The position numbers and the translations under genes are program-made. The notes below the pieces were generated by a model. It ran no database searches. It had not been told where the DNA came from and saw only the letters and a list, made by a program, of their open reading frames with translations. Of a stretch of 64,000 nucleotides of DNA, positions 51,753 to 60,072 are shown piece by piece; within the stretch, counting starts at the first letter, position 1; the number at the start of each line of letters is the position of its first letter. This stretch comes from Microbacterium sp. EYE_78 (lineage in GTDB: Bacteria > Actinomycetota > Actinomycetes > Actinomycetales > Microbacteriaceae), in the NCBI RefSeq assembly GCF_023149035.1, contig NZ_JAHXMY010000001.1:186001-250000 (forward strand). The letters are read 5' to 3'.

Positions 51753-54517
51753 CCTTCCGACCCGGACCGCTGCGCGCCGCGGCCGCCCTTGCGGCCGGGT
51801 TCCTCGTCGTCCGGGTGGTCTACCGGGTCCTCTTCGCCGGGGCGGGCGGCGACGGCGCACTGCTGCTCGACCTGCCCTCCTGGCGCCTGCCGGCACCCTT
51901 CGCGCACGTCGAGCTGCTCGGACCCGTGACATGGGACGGCATCGCGGATGCCGCGGCATCCGCTCTGCCGATCGCCGCGAGCCTGCTCGTCGTCGGGGTG
52001 ATCGTCGCCGCCCTCGACGTGCCCCGACTGCTCGCGCGCGCCGCTCGCCGGGGGCCGCTGCAGGGCACCGCCCGGGCCCTGGCGATCGCCTGGGCGACCC
52101 TGCCGGCGCTGGCCGAGGCCGCGCGGCGCGCGCGCCGGGCGGCACGGCTGCGCGGCGAGCGACCCGGTCCGCGGCTGCTCGCGCCGATCCTCGAGCGGAC
52201 GCTCGAACGCGCGACGACGCTCGGCGCAGCGCTCGAGGTGCGGGGGTACGCGGGGCGCGGCGCCCCGGGCGCGTGCGAGCGTCCGGTCGAGCTGCGCGGC
52301 GCCGCGTTCGGCTTCGCCTCGCGCACCGTCGCGCGGGTGGATGACCTCGTCCTGCCGCACGGGTCGCTGACGCTGCTGGTCGGACCGACCGGGTCGGGCA
52401 AGACGACGCTGCTGCGCGCCCTCGCAGGACTCCACGGCACGCTCGACAGCGGGTGGCTCGCCGGCGAGGTGCGCGTCGTCGGCCTGCGGCGCGCGGATGC
52501 CGCTCCGCGCGACACGGCGCGGACGATCGGCGTCGTGCTGCAGGATCCGCGGGCCGGCTTCGCGACCGAACGCGTGCGCGACGAGATCGGCCTGACGCTC
52601 GAGCTCCGGGGCGTGGCACCCGTGCTGGTCGACGCCCGCGTGCGCGAGGTGGCGGAGCGGACGGGTGTCACCGCCCTGCTCGACCGCCCCCTGCGCGGCC
52701 TCTCGGCCGGCGAGGCGACCCTCGTCGCGATCGCCGCGGCCGTGGTCGACCATCCCATCCTGCTGCTGGTCGACGAACCGCTCGCCGACCTCGATGCGGG
52801 CGCGCGCCACCGCATCGTCGATCTGCTCGACCGCCTCGCGCACGAGGCGGGCGTCTGCGTCGTCGTCTCGGAGCACCGGGCGGCCGAACTCGCGCCGCGG
52901 GCCGACCGCATCGTCGCGGTGGGCGACCCGCACGTGGCGCCGCTGCCACTGCGACGCGCCGCGGCATCCGGTGCGACGGCGCTGCGCGCCCGCGGGATCA
53001 CGGTGCGGCACGGCGACATCACTGCCGTCTCCGCCGCCGACGTCGAGGTCGCGGGTGGCGAGATCGTCGCCCTCATGGGAGCGAACGGCGCCGGCAAGTC
53101 CAGCCTGCTCGAGGCGCTCGCGCTCGGGGGTCAGCGAGTGTCTGCGCCCGGCCGTGTCGCGCTCGTCCCGGACGCGTCGGACGACCTGTTCGTCCGCGAC
53201 TCGGTCGCCCGGGAGTGCCGGCGCGCCGACCGGCGGGCCGGCGTCGCCGCGGGCGACACCGCCGCCCGCTTCGCGGCGCTCGTCGGCCTCGCCGCCGACG
53301 ATGCGGCGATGGCGAGGCATCCGCGCGACCTGTCCACCGGGCAGCGGCGATGCCTCGCGATCGCGCTGCAGACCGCGGGACGCCCCGCCGTCGTTCTCGT
53401 CGACGAGCCGACCCGCGGGCTCGACCCCGCGGCCCGGGCGCTCGTCGCACAGGCGCTCATCGCGCAGGCGGAGACGGGCGTCGCGGTGCTGTTCGCGACG
53501 CACGACGGCGAGCTCGTGTCCGCGATCGCCGATCGGGTGCTCGCGATGCGCGGCGGTGTCGTCACGGCGGGCCTGACGCAGCCGCATCCCCCGCGCGAGG
53601 TGGGTGCCGAGCCCGGTCTCGCAGCACCGGATTCGGATCAAGTCGCCGGATTCGGAGTCGATGCCGCACCGGCATCCGATTCCGACGTCGATCTCCGAAT
53701 CCGTGACGGCGCTCGCACCCCGCGCTGGCGCGCCGCGGCGCTGGTCGTCGCGACCCTCGCCGCCGTCGCCGCGTTCGCCTGGCCGCTCGCCGCACCTGCT
53801 GTGCCGTCGCAGGCGCAGGACGCCGTCCCCGTCATCGCGCTCGCGCTCGCACCGATCGCCGTGCTCCTCGTCTTCGTCGCCCTCGACGCGTCGATCCGCT
53901 CGGCGCAGACCCTCGCGCTGCTGGCGACGCTCGCGGCCATCGGCGCGGCCATCCGCATCGTGGGCACCGGCGTGGGCGGCGTCGAGGCGCTCTTCGTCCT
54001 GCTGATCCTCGCCGGGCGCGCGTACGGCGCGCGATTCGGGATGCTGCTGGGCGCCGCATCCCTCGCCCTCAGCTCCCTGGTGTTCGGCGGCGTCGGCCCG
54101 TGGCTGCCGTTCCAGATGTTCGCGTGCGGGTGGGTCGCCGCGGGCGCCGGTCTGCTGCCGAAGCGGGTCCGGGGCCGCGCCGAGGTGGCGATGCTCGCGG
54201 TGTACGGGGTCGTCGCGTCGTACCTCTTCGGGCTCGTCATGAACCTCTGGTTCTGGCCGTTCGCCGTGGGCGCCGGCACCTCGATCTCGTATGAGGCCGG
54301 TGCGCCGATCGGCGAGAACCTCGCGAGCTTCGCGCTGTATTCGCTCGTCACCTCGACCGCGGGCTGGGACACCGTGCGCGCGGTCACGACGGTCATCGGG
54401 GTGCTGCTCGTCGGGCGCGCGGTCCTCGCCGCCCTGCGGCGCGCGAAACCGGTGGCGATGCGTCCGGTGCGCGCTCCCACCGCCCCCGGACGGCCCGCGA
54501 TCGTGCGAAGCTTGTAG
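51749..54517 (+). CDS. Single-chain ECF transporter: fused T, A, A and S components
   Basis: 922-residue membrane protein containing a whole energy-coupling-factor importer. Residues 1-170: T-like part with helices and the coupling motifs ARRARRAARLRGERPG and ALEVRGYAGR. About 182-410: first ATPase (Walker A GPTGSGKTT 212-220; LSAGEATLVAIAAA; LLLVDEPLADLDAG). About 412-620: second ATPase (GANGAGKSS; LSTGQRRCLAIALQ; VVLVDEPTRGLDP). About 655-905: six-helix S-like part with LILAGRAYGARFGMLLGAAS and GPWLPFQMFACGWVAAGAGL. A low-complexity linker joins A2 and S. GTG start overlaps the lipoprotein stop. The vitamin or metal it imports is unknown; no riboswitch was seen. Confidence 0.82.
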   Translation: MTFRPGPLRAAAALAAGFLVVRVVYRVLFAGAGGDGALLLDLPSWRLPAPFAHVELLGPVTWDGIADAAASALPIAASLLVVGVIVAALDVPRLLARAARRGPLQGTARALAIAWATLPALAEAARRARRAARLRGERPGPRLLAPILERTLERATTLGAALEVRGYAGRGAPGACERPVELRGAAFGFASRTVARVDDLVLPHGSLTLLVGPTGSGKTTLLRALAGLHGTLDSGWLAGEVRVVGLRRADAAPRDTARTIGVVLQDPRAGFATERVRDEIGLTLELRGVAPVLVDARVREVAERTGVTALLDRPLRGLSAGEATLVAIAAAVVDHPILLLVDEPLADLDAGARHRIVDLLDRLAHEAGVCVVVSEHRAAELAPRADRIVAVGDPHVAPLPLRRAAASGATALRARGITVRHGDITAVSAADVEVAGGEIVALMGANGAGKSSLLEALALGGQRVSAPGRVALVPDASDDLFVRDSVARECRRADRRAGVAAGDTAARFAALVGLAADDAAMARHPRDLSTGQRRCLAIALQTAGRPAVVLVDEPTRGLDPAARALVAQALIAQAETGVAVLFATHDGELVSAIADRVLAMRGGVVTAGLTQPHPPREVGAEPGLAAPDSDQVAGFGVDAAPASDSDVDLRIRDGARTPRWRAAALVVATLAAVAAFAWPLAAPAVPSQAQDAVPVIALALAPIAVLLVFVALDASIRSAQTLALLATLAAIGAAIRIVGTGVGGVEALFVLLILAGRAYGARFGMLLGAASLALSSLVFGGVGPWLPFQMFACGWVAAGAGLLPKRVRGRAEVAMLAVYGVVASYLFGLVMNLWFWPFAVGAGTSISYEAGAPIGENLASFALYSLVTSTAGWDTVRAVTTVIGVLLVGRAVLAALRRAKPVAMRPVRAPTAPGRPAIVRSL

Positions 54518-54559
54518 AGCGGCCCTTTTCCCCCGACGGGTGCCGCGGAAGGACCCCGC

Positions 54560-54976
54560 ATGAAGATCACGAGATCATCCGATTGGCGGGATGCCCTCCC
54601 CTTCGAAGTGCCGCTCCTGGCGTCCGAGGCCGTGCCGGGCGAGCCGACGCGATGCGTGGGATGCCCCGCCGCGGCCGAGCCGCGAGACCGCAGCGAGCTG
54701 TGGGTCGTGAAGCACCGGCATCCGAACAACCACGCGGGCTTCGTGCGTTACTACTGCGTCGAGCACAAGCCGAAGACCGCTCCCCCGCCCCCTCCCTCCG
54801 TCGCTGCGCCGAGCAAGCCGCGCGGCGCTGCCTCGCGTGCGCCGAAGCCGGAGCGGACCGTCGCCCCGAAGCGCGCCGCGCCGTCGCTCGACGTCGTCCG
54901 CGCGATGTGCCCGGACTGCTTCGTCGAGGTCTCGGCGACCGGCGTTTGCGGGATGTGCGGACAGCAGGTCGCCTGA
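54560..54976 (+). CDS. Small zinc-ribbon-like protein, unknown function
   Basis: 138 residues. Cys pairs are in CVGCPAA (about 32-35) and a single Cys at YYCVEHKPK; the C-terminal part has MCPDCFVE and GVCGMCGQQ, a clean CxxC...CxxC ribbon. A Pro/Ala/Lys-rich linker lies between. The opening MKITRSSDWRDALPFEVPLL is characteristic and I believe conserved in Microbacteriaceae. Ribosome site GGAAGGA. No function can be assigned. Confidence 0.75.
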   Translation: MKITRSSDWRDALPFEVPLLASEAVPGEPTRCVGCPAAAEPRDRSELWVVKHRHPNNHAGFVRYYCVEHKPKTAPPPPPSVAAPSKPRGAASRAPKPERTVAPKRAAPSLDVVRAMCPDCFVEVSATGVCGMCGQQVA

Positions 54977-54980
54977 GCGA

Positions 54981-55757
54981 TCACGGTTCCGACGGCTGCG
55001 CGTCGAGCAGCGACGGCGCCTCTGCCCGCCACCACGCGTCGATCGCGTCGAAGGATGCTGCGGGCAGCAGACCGCTTTCGGTGGTGCGGACCGCAGGCGC
55101 GGTGCCGTCAGGAGCGATCAGGCGGACGCTCCGCAGATAGACGAGGTCGGTGCCGTCGACCACGACCCGGACGTGCGGCTCAGCCCCCTCGCTGACCGTG
55201 ACCGCCCCGTCGTCGCCGCGCACCGCACCCGGGCACGCGGCCACCGCGCCCAGGATCGGCGCGACCGACGCCTCGCGCGAGGTGCGGAACCGCCATGCCG
55301 CCACCGCGAAGAGGAAGTCGCCGTCCTCGGCGGTGCGCGCCCGCTCCGCACCCGAGATCTGCCGGACCGCTCCGGCGTGGAACATGTAGTCCATCTGGTC
55401 GGGCGCCACACGCATCAGGTCGTCGGGCGCGGCGAGCGCCGGCTCGCAGGGCTCGGACTCGTACCGCGGCTGCGTCGCCGCGGGTGCACAGGCCCCGCCC
55501 GCCCGCTCGAACGCTTTCGCGACGGCAGTCGATTCGGGGCTCTCATCGATGTCGGGAAGCACCTCGAGCGCCTCCCACAGCGGGATGTCGAAGTCCTCGA
55601 TCCGTTCCGCGCACAACTCGAGATCGGCGTCGAATCCGGGCTCCACTGCGGGTGACTCGCTGGGCGTCTCGACCGGCGTCTCGAGTTCAGCGGTCGACAC
55701 GCAGCCCGTCAGCAACGACGTGGCGACGAGGACCACGGCGAGACGGGCGAAGCGCAT
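54981..55757 (-). CDS. Lipoprotein, unknown function
   Basis: 258 residues. Signal peptide MRFARLAVVLVATSLLTGC with Cys19, a Pro/Glu-rich linker and a folded part with scattered Cys (LELCAERIEDFDIPLW; GGACAPAATQPRYESEPCEP; AVAACPGAVRGD). No family recognised. The start at 55757 places CATACT 6 bases upstream. The much longer open frame on this strand is a shadow of the gene at 55827. Confidence 0.75.
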   Translation of the reverse strand: MRFARLAVVLVATSLLTGCVSTAELETPVETPSESPAVEPGFDADLELCAERIEDFDIPLWEALEVLPDIDESPESTAVAKAFERAGGACAPAATQPRYESEPCEPALAAPDDLMRVAPDQMDYMFHAGAVRQISGAERARTAEDGDFLFAVAAWRFRTSREASVAPILGAVAACPGAVRGDDGAVTVSEGAEPHVRVVVDGTDLVYLRSVRLIAPDGTAPAVRTTESGLLPAASFDAIDAWWRAEAPSLLDAQPSEP

Positions 55758-55826
55758 CCTCGCAGTATGGCGGGGCCGTGCATCCCTCGCCAGCGCACTG
55801 TCGGAGGTCGCGCATACCGTCGGCCC

Positions 55827-56723
55827 GTGGCGGAACCGGTGCGGCTGTGGTGGGCGAGGCGGCAGTTCTCCCGCGGGCGCGAGGTGCCGTACGAGGTAGG
55901 GGCGTATCGCTCGGCGTGGGCGGCCTATCCCGAGCTGATCCGTCAGTACCACCCGGATCTCAACGAGGGCGTGACGCTGTCGCAGATCCCCCCGGCCGCC
56001 GATGTCCTGTTGTGCTGGGAGTGCAGCGCCGGCCATCGGTTCGCCGCCACCCCCAGCGAGCAGCGGGAGCGGCCCGGCAGAGTGCGCCGACGGTCGGCGT
56101 GGTGCCCGGAGTGCAGCGCCCTCGCGGCTCCCCGACCGGTGCGGGTGACCGGGCGAGCGGACGCCGCGACGGTGCTGTCCGCCGTCGCCGACGCGAGAGC
56201 GGTACGGATGCCGGTGGCTCCGGCACCCCGTTCCAAGCCCGCCGCACGCCGCGTCGTCGACCTCTGCGACAGGACTCCCGACCTGCCCGTCGGCGAGCCC
56301 TTCGCGAGCGCGTGCGCCCCGAAGCCGGCGTCGGCGGCCGAGGCCGCACTCCGCGCACGCCTGACCGACGCCCTGCTGTTCACACCCGGGCTCAACGCCG
56401 TCCGCACCGGGCGCCCGTTCCACCGGCATCGGGAGGTGTGGCCCGACATCCTGCTCCCGGAACTCCGCGTCGCGATCGAGTACGACACACCCGGTCGTCA
56501 CGGCCTGGAGCACGTCGGCAGCCGCGAGACCTCGGACCGGAGGAAGGACGCGCTCCTGCGGGCCGCCGGGTGGGAGGTGGTGCGCGTGCGCACCGGCGGA
56601 CTGCAGTCGCTCGGCGAGCACGATGTCGTGCTCACGAGTGCGGGGCGTCGAACGGTGCCGATGCTGATCGAGGCACTCCGCGGCATCCGCGGCGCACTCC
56701 TCGTGGACGCCTACCTCCGGTGA
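55827..56723 (+). CDS. Zinc-ribbon (DUF4379-like) and nuclease-fold protein
   Basis: 298 residues. N-terminal zinc-binding unit: CWECSAGHRFAATPSEQ and SAWCPECSAL, the C-x-x-C...C-x-x-C pattern with GHRF of the DUF4379 group. C-terminal part: EVWPDILLPELRVAIEYDTP (Asp then Glu-x-Asp) and RKDALLRAAGWEVVRVRTGG, which looks like the Vsr/DUF559 endonuclease-like fold. GTG 55827 is the start, as TACCGT ends 6 bases upstream; an ATG at 55767 lacks this. DNA binding or cleavage is likely but unproven. Confidence 0.72.
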   Translation: MAEPVRLWWARRQFSRGREVPYEVGAYRSAWAAYPELIRQYHPDLNEGVTLSQIPPAADVLLCWECSAGHRFAATPSEQRERPGRVRRRSAWCPECSALAAPRPVRVTGRADAATVLSAVADARAVRMPVAPAPRSKPAARRVVDLCDRTPDLPVGEPFASACAPKPASAAEAALRARLTDALLFTPGLNAVRTGRPFHRHREVWPDILLPELRVAIEYDTPGRHGLEHVGSRETSDRRKDALLRAAGWEVVRVRTGGLQSLGEHDVVLTSAGRRTVPMLIEALRGIRGALLVDAYLR

Positions 56724-56725
56724 GC

Positions 56726-56965
56726 TCAGGAGTAGGCGCGGTGCACGTGCCAGTGGCCGCCCTCGCGGTAGACGTCGAAGACGAACGACTGACCCGACGG
56801 GTCCGTCGCCTGGAAGCGCCAGGCCTCGACGCGCGCCCGAACGGGACTCGGCAGCGGCGTCGGCATGTCGGTGACCTCCCAGCGCCGCCGACCGAAGAAC
56901 ATCCGCGCCGGCACACCGTCGTCGAACCAGAGGGTCAGATCGTGCTCGGATGCCGCGGTGCTCAT
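56726..56965 (-). CDS. Small protein, DUF6504-like
   Basis: 79 residues. DGVPARMFFGRRRWEVTDMP and REGGHWHVHRAYS recall the short actinobacterial DUF6504 family (G-x-P...F-x-x-x-R-x-W-x-V). Function unknown. It converges on the nuclease-like gene with 2 bases between stops. Confidence 0.55.
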   Translation of the reverse strand: MSTAASEHDLTLWFDDGVPARMFFGRRRWEVTDMPTPLPSPVRARVEAWRFQATDPSGQSFVFDVYREGGHWHVHRAYS

Positions 56966-56990
56966 GACATCAGATCGTAGAACACAGATA

Positions 56991-57003
56991 CGACACTGTG
57001 TCG
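56991..57003. promoter_or_regulatory. Short palindrome in intergenic gap
   Basis: CGACAC-T-GTGTCG in the 78-base gap between two minus-strand genes (56965 and 57044). It could be an operator of the small gene or a weak stop for the lipoprotein gene; the sequence does not decide. Confidence 0.35.
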
Positions 57004-57043
57004 GGATTGAGTTAGAACGTATGAGCGAATTGCGGGTCCGGCC

Positions 57044-57475
57044 TCACGGCGCCGGCCGCACGCCGTCGAAGGGCGTGAGCGTGCTCCACTGGCCCTCGTC
57101 TTCGGAGAGGAAGAGGCGGACCGGCCCGTCGCCGAGCATTGGGTCGCCATCACCGTAGGGGCGATCGGAGCAGTTGTCCGCGGTCGAGCCGACGCGGATC
57201 GTGTCGCCCGCGCGGAGGTCGCCCTTCTCCGCGACATCCACCGTGACGACATACGCGTTCGCGTCGTAACCGAGGATCCTCTCCGTACCGTCGGGCTCGA
57301 CAGCCCTCGTGACGACGACGGCCTCGGCACTCGCAGCCCGCTCGTCGTCCGTGTCGAACGAGACCCAGGACGCACACGCCTGCGCCTCCACGAATGGGAT
57401 GCCGTCGGCGCCGCACCCGGCGAGCCCCGCACTCAGCACCGCCAGCCCGACCACGATCGTCACCGTCCGCAGCAC
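57044..57475 (-). CDS. Lipoprotein, unknown function
   Basis: 143 residues from GTG 57475, which has GGGGG about 6 bases upstream and yields a proper signal peptide (VLRTVTIVVGLAVLSAGLAG, then Cys21). An ATG at 57514 would add 13 unsuited residues. The mature part (QACASWVSFDTDDERAASAE; YVVTVDVAEKGDLRAGDTIR) looks like a small beta-sandwich. No family recognised. Confidence 0.75.
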   Translation of the reverse strand: MLRTVTIVVGLAVLSAGLAGCGADGIPFVEAQACASWVSFDTDDERAASAEAVVVTRAVEPDGTERILGYDANAYVVTVDVAEKGDLRAGDTIRVGSTADNCSDRPYGDGDPMLGDGPVRLFLSEDEGQWSTLTPFDGVRPAP

Positions 57476-57533
57476 ACCGCACCCCCTGTCCCAGAGTGTC
57501 CCACCCTGGGACATCGCCTCGCCAGCGACGGCA

Positions 57534-57564
57534 ACGGCCCGCCGGTGCGAGACCGGCGGGCCGT
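57534..57564 (-). terminator. Terminator of the arabinoside operon
   Basis: Perfect 13-bp stem ACGGCCCGCCGGT / ACCGGCGGGCCGT with loop GCGAG, 14 bases after the GH51 stop on the minus strand. Confidence 0.85.
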
Positions 57565-57577
57565 GCAGACGAGCTCG

Positions 57578-59089
57578 TCAGCCGAGCGAGACCGCGCTCC
57601 ACGAGACCGGCGGCAGCGTGACCGTCAGCGTACCGTGCGACACCGTCGCGGTGTCGTTCGGCTGCGGCGCGACGCGTTCGCGGTCCTCAAGGGTGTTCTT
57701 CGCGGTGATGTCGTCATCCGCCAGCGTGTGGGTCTCGAGCACCGAGACCTCTCCCAGCGCCGACACGTCGACGGAGACCTCGATCGCCTCGGTGCGGCTG
57801 CGGTTCACGAGGAACAGCGCACTCCGGCCCGCCTCCGCGTCGTGCGTCGCGACGGCGTCGACCAGCGGCACCTCGCCGTAGACGGCCGTCTCGTGCGTCG
57901 GCGCATCGAGCTTGACCTGCAGCGCGACGCCCTGCGCCAGGCGCGACGTGATCGAGAACGGGAAGAACGTGGTCTGACGCCACGCCGGTCCGCCCGGCTC
58001 GGTCATGATCGGCGCGATCACGTTCACCAGCTGCGCGAGCGACGCGCTCGCGACGCGGTCGGCGTGCTTGAGGAGCGAGATCATGAGGTTGCCGAAGACC
58101 ACCGCATCCAGCACGGAGTAGACGTCCTCGAGCAGGCGGGGCGCGACGGGCCAGTTGTCGATCCCCTCGATCTTGTCGACGCCGTGGAACCGGTCGATGT
58201 ACCAGACGTTCCACTCGTCGAACGAGATGTCGATCTTCTTCTTCGAGCCTCGGACGGCTCCGACGTGATCGGCCGTCGCGACGACCGTCTCGATGAACCC
58301 GTCCATGTCGACCGCCGAGGCGAGGAAGCTGTCGACATCCCCGTTCTTCTCCTCGTAGTACGCGTGGCACGAGATGAGGTCGACGTCGTCGTAAGTGTGG
58401 CCGAGGACGACGCGCTCCCATTCGCCGAAGGTCGGCATGTGGGCGCTCGACGAGCCGCACACGACGAGTTCGATCGACGGGTCGAGCTGCCGCATCCCCT
58501 TCGCCGCCTGCGACGCGATCTTGCCGTAGTCGTCCGCGGACCGGTGCCCGAGCTGCCACGGGCCGTCCATCTCGTTGCCGAGACACCACATCCGCACATC
58601 GAACGGTTCGGCCCGCCCGTTGGCGACGCGTCGATCACTCAGCTCGGTGCCGGAGCGGATGTTCGAGTATTCGAGCAGGTCGATCGCCTCGAGCGTCCCG
58701 CGCGTGCCGAGATTGACGGCCATCATGAGGTCGCTCCCGACCTTCTCGAGCCACGACGAGAACTCGTGCAACCCGACTTCATTCGTCTCGGTGGAGTGCC
58801 ATGCCAGATCCAGGCGACGCGGACGCTCCTCGACGGGGCCGACCGAGTCCTCCCACCGGAATCCCGACACGAAGTTGCCACCCGGGTAGCGGATCGTGTC
58901 GACACCGAGCTCCTTGACGAGATCGATCACGTCCGTGCGGAAGCCCTCGGCATCCGCGCTCTCGTGCCCGGGCTCGTAGATGCCGTCGTAGACGTGACGG
59001 CCGAGGTGCTCGACGAAGCCTCCGAAGAGCTTTCGACGGACGGCGCCGATCGCGAAGGCGGGGTCGACGGTGAGACGTGCGGAGGGCAT
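57578..59089 (-). CDS. GH51 alpha-L-arabinofuranosidase
   Basis: 503-residue cytosolic enzyme that releases arabinose from arabino-oligosaccharides. LFGGFVEHLGRHVYDGIYEP (from residue 21), TIRYPGGNFVSGFRWEDSVG, acid/base Glu173 in MWCLGNEMDGPWQ and nucleophile Glu292 in ISFDEWNVWY are all present. ATG 59089 begins the family homology; an ATG 16 codons upstream gives an unlikely tail. It is the last gene of the operon with a dedicated importer and ends at a strong terminator. Confidence 0.93.
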   Translation of the reverse strand: MPSARLTVDPAFAIGAVRRKLFGGFVEHLGRHVYDGIYEPGHESADAEGFRTDVIDLVKELGVDTIRYPGGNFVSGFRWEDSVGPVEERPRRLDLAWHSTETNEVGLHEFSSWLEKVGSDLMMAVNLGTRGTLEAIDLLEYSNIRSGTELSDRRVANGRAEPFDVRMWCLGNEMDGPWQLGHRSADDYGKIASQAAKGMRQLDPSIELVVCGSSSAHMPTFGEWERVVLGHTYDDVDLISCHAYYEEKNGDVDSFLASAVDMDGFIETVVATADHVGAVRGSKKKIDISFDEWNVWYIDRFHGVDKIEGIDNWPVAPRLLEDVYSVLDAVVFGNLMISLLKHADRVASASLAQLVNVIAPIMTEPGGPAWRQTTFFPFSITSRLAQGVALQVKLDAPTHETAVYGEVPLVDAVATHDAEAGRSALFLVNRSRTEAIEVSVDVSALGEVSVLETHTLADDDITAKNTLEDRERVAPQPNDTATVSHGTLTVTLPPVSWSAVSLG

Positions 59090-59133
59090 AGAGACGCTTT
59101 CTGGTTCGAGGGACGGCGAGAGGGGTACGGAGG

Positions 59134-60072
59134 TCACTTGACGGAGCCGAGGGCGAGCCCGCCCTGCCAGTACCGCTGCAGCAGCAGGAAGGACAGCAGC
59201 AGCGGGACGACGGAGATGAACGCGCCCGAGGTGATGAGGTTCCAGACCTGTTCACCGCCGGCGCCGGCGTTCGACAGCGCGAGCCACCGGTTCAGGCCAA
59301 CGGTCACGGGCAGCAGCTGGGGGTCGGTGAGGACGGCCAGCGGCAGGAAGAAGTTGTTCCATGTGCCGACGACCGACAGCAGGAGGACGGTGACGATCGC
59401 GGGTCGCAGCAGGGGCACGACGATCGTGCGGAAGGTCCGCCACTCCCCCGCGCCGTCGATGCGCGCGGCTTCGAGCAGCTCGTCCGACACCGCATCCTGC
59501 GTGTAGACCCGCATGAGGTACACGCCGAACGGGTTCAGCAGCGAGGGCAGGATGACCGCCCACGGGGTGTTGATGAGCCCGTACTGGCTCAGCAGCATGA
59601 ACGTCGGGATGACGAGCGCGGTCAGCGGCACCATCACCGAACCGAGGATCATGCCGAAGACGAATCCGCGACCGCGGAAGCGGTACTTGGCGAACCCGTA
59701 CCCCGCGAGCACCGCGACCACCGTCGCGCCGAGGCCCGACACGAACGCGTACAGGAACGAGTTGCCGAGCCATCGCCAGTAGATCCCGCCCTGGTGGGTG
59801 AACAGCCCCTGGACGTTGGTGAAGAAGTCGCCGGGCTCGTCGAACCAGAACGCCGGGCTGGAGAAGAGTCCCCCGGTGTCCTTCGTGGCGGCGACGAACA
59901 GCCACCAGATCGGGATGACGAAGTAGATCGCGAGGATGATCAGCAGCACGTGCGAGCCGATGCGTCGCTGCCCGCGGGGCCGGCCCGCCGAGCGGTTCTT
60001 GCGTGACGGGATGCCGGTGACCGTCGTGTGGGCCTCGTCCGAGACCGACGCCGTGGTGGGGAGGGCGGACAT
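59134..60072 (-). CDS. Carbohydrate ABC transporter permease (MalG type)
   Basis: 312 residues, six helices. IYFVIPIWWLFVAATKDTGG, the EAA loop ELLEAARIDGAGEWRTFRTI and the end LQRYWQGGLALGSVK closely parallel the permease at 11086 (same EAA loop and C-terminus), so the two systems are paralogous. The start overlaps the upstream permease stop by one base. No ATPase gene is in the cluster. Confidence 0.9.
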   Translation of the reverse strand: MSALPTTASVSDEAHTTVTGIPSRKNRSAGRPRGQRRIGSHVLLIILAIYFVIPIWWLFVAATKDTGGLFSSPAFWFDEPGDFFTNVQGLFTHQGGIYWRWLGNSFLYAFVSGLGATVVAVLAGYGFAKYRFRGRGFVFGMILGSVMVPLTALVIPTFMLLSQYGLINTPWAVILPSLLNPFGVYLMRVYTQDAVSDELLEAARIDGAGEWRTFRTIVVPLLRPAIVTVLLLSVVGTWNNFFLPLAVLTDPQLLPVTVGLNRWLALSNAGAGGEQVWNLITSGAFISVVPLLLSFLLLQRYWQGGLALGSVK

